From NCBI RefSeq assembly GCF_003313505.1, contig NZ_QMHO01000011.1:62001-126000 (forward strand): a DNA stretch of 64,000 nt, read 5' to 3'. The notes beneath the pieces were generated by a model. It searched no databases and had not been told where the DNA came from. It was given only the letters and a program-made list of their open reading frames with translations. The position numbers and the translations under genes are program-made. Shown piece after piece: positions 16,977 through 25,458 of this stretch; the first letter of the stretch is position 1, and each line of letters begins with the position of its first letter. This stretch comes from Pedobacter nanyangensis. GTDB lineage: Bacteria; Bacteroidota; Bacteroidia; Sphingobacteriales; Sphingobacteriaceae.

Positions 16977-18266
16977 TTATGGAAGTTTGCTAAAATCAAT
17001 TTGAGGTTTTTTGTTGGCTACTTTCCTGCTGAACACGGTTTTTGCAGGTGTAAAATGATTAAAGAAACCTCCGTTCATTAAATAAAAACTATCGCCATCT
17101 AGGCCTCCGGCATAATCTTTACGATAGTTTACGTTGCCAGTGTTGTCGACCGTAAAACGTGCGGTGCCGAGTGAAATCCAGTTGCCTTTGGTATCGCATA
17201 CCCGTTGGTTATTGAACAAAACCTTTCGGGAATGAGCACCGTAAGCTGGGATAAAATTCTCCAAAAAAGAATGAGGCCGCCTTAAGTAGGTTTGGGTTTT
17301 TGGCCGTTTAAAAGAGGCAACCAATTGCCACTGGTTAAGCTCTGGGGCAAAAAAATAGGCGGTATAAGTGGTGGTGCTATCTTTAATATTTTCGCTTGGC
17401 TTAACTCGCAACAGAAACTTATAGGTATTGCCAGCTTTCCAGTTATATTTAAGATAGCTCTGTCCGCCTGAGCCTTCATTGCCAAACTCGCCCGTATGTA
17501 CTTCTTTTCCTTTTTTCAGCATCAAAATCTTATGGCTATCGGGAATATCTTTTGGATTATCGGTAGTAAATGGGCTCCAAACCGAAAACAACACCCTTCT
17601 TTCGGTAGCGGAGTTTACTTGGATACCAAAATAGCCTTCGCCAAATCCATTGGCCATAAAATAAGATCCAATGACATCTTCGCCCTTGGGCACCGTTAAT
17701 TCGTTGTAAAACCATTCGGCCTCCATTTGAGCAGGCAGTTGATAATTCAGGTGCACGGATGGTCCTCTTCTTCCCCAATGGAAAAAATTGCCTTCATTGT
17801 TTTTCACATAGGATGTTTGTGCGGTAATGGCGCTTCCCCACAAAACCAGCCCTCCAATATCAGGAAATTTCGTCCCTGTCTTTTTCAGTCCCTTAATGGT
17901 AATGGCTACGTAGCCTGTATCCTTTATTTGCCAAGAACCTATTTCTTTGGAGGTGTCTTTACTTTCTGCCACCTCAACCGTTTGGAATTTGTTGTTGATT
18001 CCCACGCTAAGCTGGCTATTTCCCTCGACCTTGGTTATTTTATCAAAAGCTACTTTCAGTTCTCCAGGTTGGGTTAAACGAACGTACACTTTATAAACAA
18101 TGTCACTACTGTTCCAGTTCACAATTCCATTGCGAGTAATGGTTTTGTCGTTATCCACGTTAGTATAGGCATTACCACCCATGGGCACCACAATTCGAGG
18201 TTCGTTTTGGGCATAAAGTAAGTTACTTATGCAGAGCAACACAATGCTCAATAATTTCTTATTCAT
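16977..18266 (-). CDS. secreted DUF3472 (with DUF5077) protein
   Basis: A 429-residue secreted protein with signal peptide MNKKLLSIVLLCISNLLYAQ. Residues 25-150 look like the DUF5077 beta-sandwich (GGNAYTNVDNDKTITRNGIV), and the rest matches DUF3472 (GGQSYLKYNWKAGNTYKFLL, PEWNQW-like ELNQWQLVASFKRP, GFFNHFT). These domains occur together in secreted Bacteroidota and Planctomycetota proteins, with a suspected carbohydrate-binding or hydrolytic role that has not been proven. No catalytic residues can be assigned. A palindromic repeat unit lies in the 102-bp gap to uvrB. Confidence 0.85.
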   Translation of the reverse strand: MNKKLLSIVLLCISNLLYAQNEPRIVVPMGGNAYTNVDNDKTITRNGIVNWNSSDIVYKVYVRLTQPGELKVAFDKITKVEGNSQLSVGINNKFQTVEVAESKDTSKEIGSWQIKDTGYVAITIKGLKKTGTKFPDIGGLVLWGSAITAQTSYVKNNEGNFFHWGRRGPSVHLNYQLPAQMEAEWFYNELTVPKGEDVIGSYFMANGFGEGYFGIQVNSATERRVLFSVWSPFTTDNPKDIPDSHKILMLKKGKEVHTGEFGNEGSGGQSYLKYNWKAGNTYKFLLRVKPSENIKDSTTTYTAYFFAPELNQWQLVASFKRPKTQTYLRRPHSFLENFIPAYGAHSRKVLFNNQRVCDTKGNWISLGTARFTVDNTGNVNYRKDYAGGLDGDSFYLMNGGFFNHFTPAKTVFSRKVANKKPQIDFSKLP

Positions 18267-18302
18267 AGAACTGTTTAAACTTCAGATAAAATATTGGTCT
18301 AT

Positions 18303-18365
18303 AGATTGCTTCGTACCTCGCAAAGACGGGAACAGGAGCGCCACTGCGAGGCACGAAGTAGTCTA
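18303..18365. repeat. orphan copy of the 62-bp palindromic element
   Basis: AGATTGCTTCGTACCTCGCA at the left and TGCGAGGCACGAAGTAGTCT at the right form a long imperfect hairpin, the same family as the cluster at 52928-53791. It sits between the uvrB stop and the DUF3472 start, alone and without a nuclease gene. The loop (GGGAACAGGAG) is in the inverted orientation compared with most of the cluster. Confidence 0.75.
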
Positions 18366-18368
18366 ATC

Positions 18369-20408
18369 TTATTTGTTGAATCTTTCTTCAAAAACTTTTT
18401 CGAGTGCAAACATCTCGTCGCGTAAACGGGCGGCCAACAGGAAGTCCATATCCTTGGCTGCTTTTTGCATATCCTTACGAGATTTATCGATCGCTTTTTG
18501 CATCTCTGGCTTGGTCATGTATTGTACCACTGGATCCGCAGCCACACTTACCTCATCCACTTCTACGTAAGCTTTTGCTCTTGCTTTCTGCTTTTCGGAA
18601 ACTTCCAATACAGAGGTTTGCTCCATAATTTCAGCTTTCGATTTACCTACGGTTTTAGGCGTAATGCCATGCGCTAAGTTATAGGCAATTTGTTTTTCTC
18701 TACGTCGGTTGGTTTCGGTGATGGTACGTTCCATGGATTCAGTGATGTCATCGGCATACATGATCACACGCCCCCTATCGTTACGGGCTGCACGACCAAT
18801 GGTTTGGATCAAGGCCCTGTCAGAACGTAAAAAACCTTCTTTATCGGCATCTAAAATGGCTACCAAACTTACTTCCGGCAAATCTAATCCTTCTCTCAAA
18901 AGGTTGATCCCTACCAGAACATCAAACTCGCCCAAACGCAAGCCTCGTAAAATCTCAACCCTTTCCAAAGTTTTAACTTCGGAGTGGATGTAACGGCATT
19001 TGATATTCAACCTATCCATGTATTTGGTCAGTTCTTCGGCCATGCGCTTGGTCAAGGTAGTTACCAAAACCCGGTCGCCCTGTTTGATGGTTTTATCAAT
19101 TTCGTCCAACAAGTCATCTACCTGGTTAATAGCGGGACGGATTTCAATCAAAGGATCCAACAAGCCCGTTGGCCTGATCACCTGCTCAATTACCACGCCG
19201 TCTGATTTTTGGAGTTCGTAATCGGCAGGGGTGGCACTTACGTAAATGGTTTGCGGGGCCAGTCTTTCAAATTCTTCAAAATTCAAGGGGCGGTTGTCCA
19301 AAGCTGAAGGTAAACGGAAACCATATTCAACCAATGATAACTTGCGGGACCTATCGCCACCGTACATGGCCCTAATTTGCGGTACGGTCACGTGGCTTTC
19401 ATCAATTACCATCAAGTAATCGTCGGGGAAATAATCTAACAAACAGAAGGGACGCATGCCTGGCGTACGACCGTCAAAGAAACGGGAATAGTTCTCAATT
19501 CCAGAGCAGTAACCCAGCTCTTTCATCATTTCGATATCAAAATTTACCCTTTCCTCCAATCTTTTGGCTTCCAACAACAGTCCATCATTTAACAGTTGAT
19601 TTTTGCGAACTTCCAGTTCTTCCTGTATTCCCCAAATAGATTGATTGAACCGATCTTTCGGCGTAACGAAAAGGTTTGCTGGATAGATCGCAATGTCCTC
19701 CAGTTTTTCAATGGTTTTTCCGGTTACGGGATCAATAGCCGAAAGTTCTTCAATGTCATCTCCAAAAAAAGAAATGCGATAGGCGTAGTCCATATAAGCG
19801 GGATAAATATCTACGGTATCTCCTTTTACGCGGAAAGTGCCACGTTTAAAATCATTGATGGTACGGGCATATAAAATTTCTACCAGATGATGTAAAAAGG
19901 CATTTCTGCTCACTCTCGTACCTACTCCGAACCGATACACCGATTTCGAAAAATCATCGGGGTTCCCCATACCATAGATACAAGAAATGGAAGAAACGAT
20001 GATCACATCTCTACGTCCCGAGATCAAAGAGGAGGTTGATCTTAATCTTAATTTTTCTATTTCCTCATTGATCTGTAAATCCTTTTCAATATAAGTATTG
20101 GTGGTAGGCATGTAAGCCTCTGGCTGATAATAATCGTAGTACGACACGAAATAGTTTACCGCATTTTCAGGGAAGAACTGCTTCATTTCGCCATATAGCT
20201 GCGCCGCCAAAGTCTTGTTATGGCTAAGGATCAACGTTGGCCGTTGGGTTTGTTCAATCACATTGGCCACCGTAAATGTTTTACCAGAACCCGTCACTCC
20301 CAAAAGGGTTTGATAGTGGTCGCCAGCATTTACGCCTTCAACCAGCTGGGCAATTGCGCCAGGTTGATCACCAGTGGGTTTATAGTCAGAAATTAGCTTA
20401 AACTTCAT
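18369..20408 (-). CDS. uvrB: excinuclease ABC subunit UvrB
   Basis: UvrB is the damage-verifying helicase of nucleotide excision repair and binds UvrA and UvrC. The 679-residue product has Walker A GVTGSGKTFT near residue 40, the beta-hairpin region YDYYQPEAYMPTTNTYIEKD, Walker B DESH, GFRLPSALDNRPLNFEEF, YVSATP, helicase motifs VGINLLREGLDLPEV and IGRAARN, and a C-terminal UVR motif (KAIDKSRKDMQKAAKDMDF). Everything expected is present. Its ATG overlaps the stop of the frameshifted nucleotidyltransferase gene by 4 nt (ATGA), an unusual neighbour for uvrB. Confidence 0.98.
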   Translation of the reverse strand: MKFKLISDYKPTGDQPGAIAQLVEGVNAGDHYQTLLGVTGSGKTFTVANVIEQTQRPTLILSHNKTLAAQLYGEMKQFFPENAVNYFVSYYDYYQPEAYMPTTNTYIEKDLQINEEIEKLRLRSTSSLISGRRDVIIVSSISCIYGMGNPDDFSKSVYRFGVGTRVSRNAFLHHLVEILYARTINDFKRGTFRVKGDTVDIYPAYMDYAYRISFFGDDIEELSAIDPVTGKTIEKLEDIAIYPANLFVTPKDRFNQSIWGIQEELEVRKNQLLNDGLLLEAKRLEERVNFDIEMMKELGYCSGIENYSRFFDGRTPGMRPFCLLDYFPDDYLMVIDESHVTVPQIRAMYGGDRSRKLSLVEYGFRLPSALDNRPLNFEEFERLAPQTIYVSATPADYELQKSDGVVIEQVIRPTGLLDPLIEIRPAINQVDDLLDEIDKTIKQGDRVLVTTLTKRMAEELTKYMDRLNIKCRYIHSEVKTLERVEILRGLRLGEFDVLVGINLLREGLDLPEVSLVAILDADKEGFLRSDRALIQTIGRAARNDRGRVIMYADDITESMERTITETNRRREKQIAYNLAHGITPKTVGKSKAEIMEQTSVLEVSEKQKARAKAYVEVDEVSVAADPVVQYMTKPEMQKAIDKSRKDMQKAAKDMDFLLAARLRDEMFALEKVFEERFNK

Positions 20409-21093
20409 TCCTTATTGTTTTTTGTAAAATTCTTTAATCCCTTTATTATATTTTCTGTGGCATTGCTTTCTAAAGTATGGTCAACATTGCCTTCTATCCA
20501 ATCAAAAATCAATGGTTGGTTTAATAAATCATCAAATGATTTTAAAAGATAAAGCGCTAGTTCCCCGGTTATGTTGCTCATTTCCTCCCAAATTGTACTT
20601 CTATTTTGAAGTACAAATACGATATCTTCAAAATCGTGGCTGCTATAGCCATCATATTGTCCGCGACTTTTAAATGCCTCAAATTTTGTAGCTATAAAAT
20701 GTGGAGCGGTAGGAATTTTAATACTTATTTTTTCATCCAATGCTATCTTAATCGCCTTGTTAAAGGCTTCTTGTTATGGAACTCAATACTTGGATCATTG
20801 GTAGGCATAATATCAACCACAAGACCCCGAATTTTATATCGGCATACGATACCAGATGTCATATCATTTTGAAAGCCAATATTTCTTAATTTCTCTTCAA
20901 TCGTTACTCGATGAGAATAGCTTAATATATCAATAATCACATCGATATCATTGGTATTTCGGATATCAATAATAGGTTTATCTGCATACAAAGATAAGAC
21001 AGCTCCGCCTACAAATACCACTTCCTCATAAAGTGCGTCCAGTGCGTTCCTCACTGCTTTAAGCCTAACAACATTGGTATGATGCTGGTTCAT
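20405..21093 (-). pseudogene. frameshifted AbiEii-like nucleotidyltransferase
   Basis: Two frames that together make one nucleotidyltransferase of about 228 residues. The first (ATG at 21093 to TAG at 20743) has the glycine pair in EEVVFVGGAVLSLY, the metal motif TNDIDVIID and CRYKIRGLVVDIMPTND, then breaks after EFHNK. The second frame continues from about 20773 as EAFNKAIKIALDEKISIKIP and then TAPHFIATKFEAFKSRG, and ends at 20405; it has no ATG of its own, only a TTG at 20740. A single missing base in the AACAAGAAG run (about 20765-20780) explains the break. Families of this type pair a wHTH protein with a nucleotidyltransferase, as in toxin-antitoxin systems. A sequencing error is possible. 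Confidence 0.75.
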
Positions 21094-21644
21094 AGCAATT
21101 TGTCTTCTTTGATAAATGAGATTAGTTTTTCTGAAGCAAAATTCCTTTCTCTTTTTTTACCAACTCTTAACAAATCTACCAATGCTAAAGTTTTATGTAG
21201 CACTTGGTCTTGTTTGATTGCAAAAATCTGATTTTTATACAATGGTTCTATTTCCTGGCCAATTATTGTGCCTGCATCATCCTTCCATACAAATTGTACA
21301 TTGCTGTTAAATTCTTCTTGGAATTCGGCAAATGAATGGCCCGTAGGAAATCCTTTAACCAATGGCCCAGGATTTACAGGAAATATATATTGAATGCTGT
21401 ATGTCAACAAATCACTTAACCCTTGCCTGTTCACCCTTTTTTTGGTCTGGTCTAACAAACCCGAGAATCTGCTTCTTTCAAGCGATTCGGACACTTCGGA
21501 CAAGCTTATTTTCAGGCTATGCACCAAATCTTGTATATACCAGTTCTCTGATTTTAAAATCAAAATTTTGAGCAGGATTACGATATCCTGGGGCCTTATT
21601 CCGCTATGTTTTCTTCTTATCACAACGGTAAAGATATCATTCAT
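21090..21644 (-). CDS. winged-helix protein paired with nucleotidyltransferase
   Basis: A 184-residue protein. The N-terminal part, RPQDIVILLKILILKSENWY and IQDLVHSLKISLSEVSESLER, reads as a winged-helix DNA-binding domain, and the middle has LSDLLTYSIQYIFPVNPGP and KGFPTGHS, a conserved block seen in proteins that are regularly encoded just before AbiEii-like nucleotidyltransferases. The ATG at 21644 is chosen over one at 21665, which would place the start inside a 24-bp palindrome. It overlaps the nucleotidyltransferase by 4 nt (ATGA). Its role as a repressor or antitoxin of the pair is inference. Confidence 0.72.
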   Translation of the reverse strand: MNDIFTVVIRRKHSGIRPQDIVILLKILILKSENWYIQDLVHSLKISLSEVSESLERSRFSGLLDQTKKRVNRQGLSDLLTYSIQYIFPVNPGPLVKGFPTGHSFAEFQEEFNSNVQFVWKDDAGTIIGQEIEPLYKNQIFAIKQDQVLHKTLALVDLLRVGKKRERNFASEKLISFIKEDKLL

Positions 21645-21667
21645 TTTGCATTTTGCAAAATGCAAAA
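21644..21667. promoter_or_regulatory. 24-bp perfect palindrome, candidate operator
   Basis: A perfect palindrome built of TTTTGCA repeated twice, then mirrored as TGCAAAA twice with a shared centre TTGCAA. Its last minus-strand base is the A of the ATG of the winged-helix gene. Placement directly at the start of an operon whose first gene looks DNA-binding fits autoregulation. Confidence 0.6.
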
Positions 21668-21714
21668 CATCGCTTATTGGCGCTTTCTATCTTCACTAAA
21701 AACACGTTGATTGA

Positions 21715-21743
21715 GCAAAAAAAGCCCCGCAGGTGCGGGGCTT
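21715..21743 (-). terminator. rho-independent terminator of the M1 peptidase gene
   Basis: Stem AAGCCCCGC/GCGGGGCTT (21722-21743) with loop of four bases, followed on the minus strand by a run of T ending at 21715. It lies 20 bp after the peptidase stop. Confidence 0.92.
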
Positions 21744-21763
21744 GAGGTATTGTCCGAGAATGA

Positions 21764-24133
21764 TTATTTGCTTTTTTTCAATTGGAGCTGCATGGGGTTC
21801 ACACCTTCCGATTGTCCTCTGCCTGCAGCTCCCTGAGCGGCTTTAAACAGCTGGAATTTGGACGGCGCCGCTTCAACTGCTCCCCAAGTATTGTTACTTT
21901 CGTTGATATCGGCCGTTTCACGGAAAGGATCCACTTTAATGGCTGCCACTTCTTTGTCTAAGGCATAAAATTTAGCGGTTTTCAATTCGTTGAGCCTCCA
22001 TATCTGAGCTGGGATTCTATCTACGGTTTTGGTGCCGTCCTTAAAAGTAAACTCTACAATAATTGGCATCACCAAACCACCTTTATTGCTAAAGTTGAGT
22101 TCGTAAAAATGCTTGTTACCGTATTTCGCTTTTTCTTCTGCTGTAAATTCTTGGGCGGGCAATTTTATTTCCTTTGTTTTTACTTTGCTACTGTCTACCT
22201 GCACCAAGCCTCTGGCATATTTCCAATAAAAATCCCGGGCTTCTAAGTCTTGGTCGGTATAAAACTTGATGCGCTTGTCTTCCCTGTTTCTTTGTTTGCT
22301 AATGTCGTCATCGGTTAAAATAGGTTTGCCTACCGTAGGTTTTTCTGTTTTGGTTTTTGCTGGCTGAGGAAAATCAGCTTTGGCATATTTCACTTCATCT
22401 AAAGAGATGTCGCAAACATCGGTACTGTAAAACCAACCTCTCCAAAACCAATCCAAATCTTCGCCGCTGGCATCTTCCATCGTTCTGAAGAAATCGGCTG
22501 GTGTTGGGTGTTTAAAGGCCCATCTTCTCGAATATTCTTTAAAAGCATAATCAAAAAGTTCGCGGCCCATGATGGTTTCCCGAAGAATATTTAAACCTGT
22601 AGCAGGCTTGGCATAAGCATTTGGACCAAATTGCACAATGTTTTCCGAATTGGACATGATAGGCTCCAATTGGTCTTTTGGCAATTGCATGTAAGGCACG
22701 ATGGCATAAGCTGGCCCGCGTTTGCTTGGAAATTTATTGTCCCAAGATGATTCGGTCAAGAACTGTGTAAACGTGTTCAAGCCTTCATCCATCCACGACC
22801 ACTGGCGCTCGTCGCTATTGATGATCATTGGGAAAAAGTTATGTCCCACTTCGTGGATGACTACGCCAATCATCCCGTTTTTTACGGTTTCGCTGTAAGT
22901 GCCGTCTTCGTTGGTTCTTCCATAATTGAAACAAATCATTGGATACTCCATGCCATTGGCGGCTTCAATACTTTGGGCCACTGGATACGGGTAGGGAATG
23001 GTGAAATCTGAATAGGTTTTGATGCTGTGCGCCACTACCCTGGTAGAATACCTGCTGTAAAGGTTGTAGGCTTCTTTTCCGTAGAAACTCATGCAAAGCA
23101 CATCCTTGTCTTGTATCTTTTGGTTCATGGCATCCCAAATGTATTTACGGGAGGATGTCCAAGCGAAATCCCGCACATCTTTAGCGTGAAAAATCCAAGT
23201 TTTTTTAGCAGTTGATTTCTTTGTTTCAGCGGCTTTGGCTTCGGCCAAGGTTACAATTTCAACGGGAGCAGTGGCTGTTTTTGCAGTATTAAACCTTGAT
23301 AATTGAGCAGGTGTAAGTACCTGAGCGTAGTTTTGGCACTCGCCTGTAGAACCTACCAAATGATCTGCCGGCACGGTCATTTGTACTTTAAAATCGCCGA
23401 AGGTTAAAGCAAACTCGCCCCTGCCCGTAAATTGGTGATTTTGCCATCCCTGAAAATCGCTGTAAACACAAAGGCGAGGATACCATTGCGCCATGGTAAA
23501 TAGGTAATTGCCATCACCGGGGAAATATTCATAGCCACCTCTACCGCCTTTAGCAATCCTATCTACAATTTTATAGTTCCAATCAATATTGAAAACGAAT
23601 TTATCACCAGATTTTAGCACAGGTGTTTCAATTCGCATCATGGTTTTGTTGATGGTATATTTAAGGTTCTTGCCTTGTGCATCGGTAATTTTCAGGATGT
23701 TAAACCCAAAGCCGTTATCGTCTGTTTTAAGCGCAAAATTTTCCAGCTGCTTATCGGTAGCGCTTTGCGGCATTTTGGTGGCGCTTTGATAATTGGCATT
23801 TTTAAGGTTGTTGTGCTGGTTCTCATCCAACTGGATCCAAATATAGGTTAATGGATCGGGCGAATTGTTGTGATAAGTAATGGTTTCGCTTCCCTTTAAG
23901 GTTTGCGTGTTTTCATCCAGTTCGCACTTAATGTCGTAATCGGCACGCTGTTGCCAGTACTTTACACCTGGGGCCCCGCTAGCGGTACGTTGTTCATTTG
24001 GTGTAGGCAGTATGGTGCCCAACTGCTCAAATTTGTTCCCGTGGTTGCTTCCTGGATTGTTTTGGATGTTTTGTGCCATAGTGGCCGAAACCAGTAAAGT
24101 AGCACTTAAACAAAAACCGTAAAATCTTTTCAT
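21764..24133 (-). CDS. M1 family metallopeptidase, secreted
   Basis: A 789-residue secreted zinc aminopeptidase-like enzyme. A signal peptide (MKRFYGFCLSATLLVSATMAQ) leads an N-terminal beta-domain with TQTLKGSETITYHNNSPDPL. The substrate loop reads ANGMEYPMI in place of the classical GxMEN. The zinc site is HEVGH at residues 427-431 plus Glu at about 450 in WMDEGLNTF. These long forms in Bacteroidota lack a type IX sorting domain here and end in a Lys-rich tail. It is transcribed together with the HupE-like gene 11 nt upstream and ends at a strong terminator. Confidence 0.93.
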   Translation of the reverse strand: MKRFYGFCLSATLLVSATMAQNIQNNPGSNHGNKFEQLGTILPTPNEQRTASGAPGVKYWQQRADYDIKCELDENTQTLKGSETITYHNNSPDPLTYIWIQLDENQHNNLKNANYQSATKMPQSATDKQLENFALKTDDNGFGFNILKITDAQGKNLKYTINKTMMRIETPVLKSGDKFVFNIDWNYKIVDRIAKGGRGGYEYFPGDGNYLFTMAQWYPRLCVYSDFQGWQNHQFTGRGEFALTFGDFKVQMTVPADHLVGSTGECQNYAQVLTPAQLSRFNTAKTATAPVEIVTLAEAKAAETKKSTAKKTWIFHAKDVRDFAWTSSRKYIWDAMNQKIQDKDVLCMSFYGKEAYNLYSRYSTRVVAHSIKTYSDFTIPYPYPVAQSIEAANGMEYPMICFNYGRTNEDGTYSETVKNGMIGVVIHEVGHNFFPMIINSDERQWSWMDEGLNTFTQFLTESSWDNKFPSKRGPAYAIVPYMQLPKDQLEPIMSNSENIVQFGPNAYAKPATGLNILRETIMGRELFDYAFKEYSRRWAFKHPTPADFFRTMEDASGEDLDWFWRGWFYSTDVCDISLDEVKYAKADFPQPAKTKTEKPTVGKPILTDDDISKQRNREDKRIKFYTDQDLEARDFYWKYARGLVQVDSSKVKTKEIKLPAQEFTAEEKAKYGNKHFYELNFSNKGGLVMPIIVEFTFKDGTKTVDRIPAQIWRLNELKTAKFYALDKEVAAIKVDPFRETADINESNNTWGAVEAAPSKFQLFKAAQGAAGRGQSEGVNPMQLQLKKSK

Positions 24134-24144
24134 CTGATGTTATT

Positions 24145-24729
24145 TTAAAAAGGTACTCGCTGCAAAGCCATTTGTAAAGCTAAGGCAAAAACTGCGGATG
24201 ATATAAATATGATCCAATCTCGTTGTCTTATTTTGAAGAAATACAGGAGGATGCCCGATATCAACATGATTAGAGCAACAAAAACAATTTGTCCAACTTC
24301 TAGCCCTAAGTTAAAGCCAAATAAGCCCCAACCTATATACTGGTCTTTTGCCAGCATCATACGGACCGTATTTGCAAAGCCCATTCCGTGAATTAAACCA
24401 AAAAAAAGTGCCAAATAATAATTTAGCGATATGCTTTTTTTCTTTTTACCGTTTTTAAACAGGTTGGCAACTGCCGTGATAAAAATGGTACATGGAATTA
24501 AAAACTCCACCCATTTACTATCAAAGCGGATAATATCAAAGGTACTTAAGGCCAATGTAACGGAGTGCCCAACGGTAAAGGCAGTAACCAATATCAATAT
24601 TTGTTTAAACTGTTTAGAGGTATAAACAGCAACAAGGGCCAAGATGAATAGTTGATGATCTAAAGCATCTAAACTTACGATATGCGACCAACCTAGCTCA
24701 AAATAGAATAGAAAATCGGAAAAGGACAT
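24145..24729 (-). CDS. HupE/UreJ family membrane protein
   Basis: A 194-residue integral membrane protein with about six spans. The family signature appears as the N-terminal FYFELGWSHIVSLDALDHQLF, ILVTAFTVGHSVTLALS and FFGLIHGMGFANTV, with conserved histidines typical of HupE/UreJ proteins that may carry nickel or other metals. The Bacteroidota members next to an M1 peptidase and a DUF6702 gene are a frequent cluster, and the link to metal transport is not demonstrated. It is 11 nt from the peptidase gene and divergent from DUF6702. Confidence 0.85.
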   Translation of the reverse strand: MSFSDFLFYFELGWSHIVSLDALDHQLFILALVAVYTSKQFKQILILVTAFTVGHSVTLALSTFDIIRFDSKWVEFLIPCTIFITAVANLFKNGKKKKSISLNYYLALFFGLIHGMGFANTVRMMLAKDQYIGWGLFGFNLGLEVGQIVFVALIMLISGILLYFFKIRQRDWIIFISSAVFALALQMALQRVPF

Positions 24730-24805
24730 GTATTATATTAATTTTAGCTAGTTAATTAAACCTAAGTTAGGTTCTTTCTGTTACTTTTAAGGCTTAGTTT
24801 AAAAA

Positions 24806-25321
24806 ATGAACCCAATATTTTCAAAATTGTTACTTGTTTTACTACTTCCTTTTGGCTTTTATTCAAAAGAGGAAGTAAAAAGGCATCCGTTTCACGTAAG
24901 CAACACCGAAGTTTCTTACAACACTAAAAATAAATCCTTAGAAATTACGTGTAGAATTTTTACGGACGACCTTGAAAACGTATTGAGCAAGCGATTTAAA
25001 AATAAAATTGACCTGTATGCCAAAAGTCAAGAAAAGGAAATGAATGCTTTTGTAAAGAGTTATTTAGCGGCCAATTTGAAATTTGTGATTGATGGAAAAT
25101 CGGTTAAGTATAATTATGTAGGTTTCGAAAATGACCACGAAGCTACCAATGTTTATCTTGAAATTGGCAACTCGCCTTCTTTTAAAACCCTGAGTGTTGA
25201 CAATGGCGTTTTATATGATTTGTTTGAGGACCAAATGAATATTTTGCACGTTGATAAAAATGGCAATAGAAAAAGTACTAAGGCAAGTTTTCCAGAAAGG
25301 AAGATGAGTGTTTCGTTTTAG
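24806..25321 (+). CDS. DUF6702 family secreted protein
   Basis: A 171-residue protein with a hydrophobic leader (FSKLLLVLLLPFGFYS) and then KRHPFHVSNTEVSYNTKNKS, LEITCRIFTDDLENVL and YVGFENDHEATNVYLEI, the hallmarks of DUF6702. The family is beta-rich, probably periplasmic, and of unknown function. It is divergent from the HupE/UreJ gene, and the trio of M1 peptidase, HupE and DUF6702 recurs in Bacteroidota, so a shared process is likely (inference). Confidence 0.83.
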   Translation: MNPIFSKLLLVLLLPFGFYSKEEVKRHPFHVSNTEVSYNTKNKSLEITCRIFTDDLENVLSKRFKNKIDLYAKSQEKEMNAFVKSYLAANLKFVIDGKSVKYNYVGFENDHEATNVYLEIGNSPSFKTLSVDNGVLYDLFEDQMNILHVDKNGNRKSTKASFPERKMSVSF

Positions 25322-25393
25322 AGTTGCTGGTTTTACTACCTGTTCTCTTATTTTATCCCCCCGACACCTCACCGTTGGTATTAATAGATACCG

Positions 25394-25424
25394 CAAAAAA
25401 CAAAGTCCCGCAGATGCGGGACTT
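25394..25424 (-). terminator. rho-independent terminator of the GH16 gene
   Basis: Stem AAGTCCCGC/GCGGGACTT (25403-25424) with a four-base loop and a minus-strand tail TTGTTTTTT, 35 bp after the GH16 stop. It ends the polysaccharide utilization operon. Confidence 0.9.
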
Positions 25425-25458
25425 CACAAACAATATTAACTATTAACGGATGATTTTT

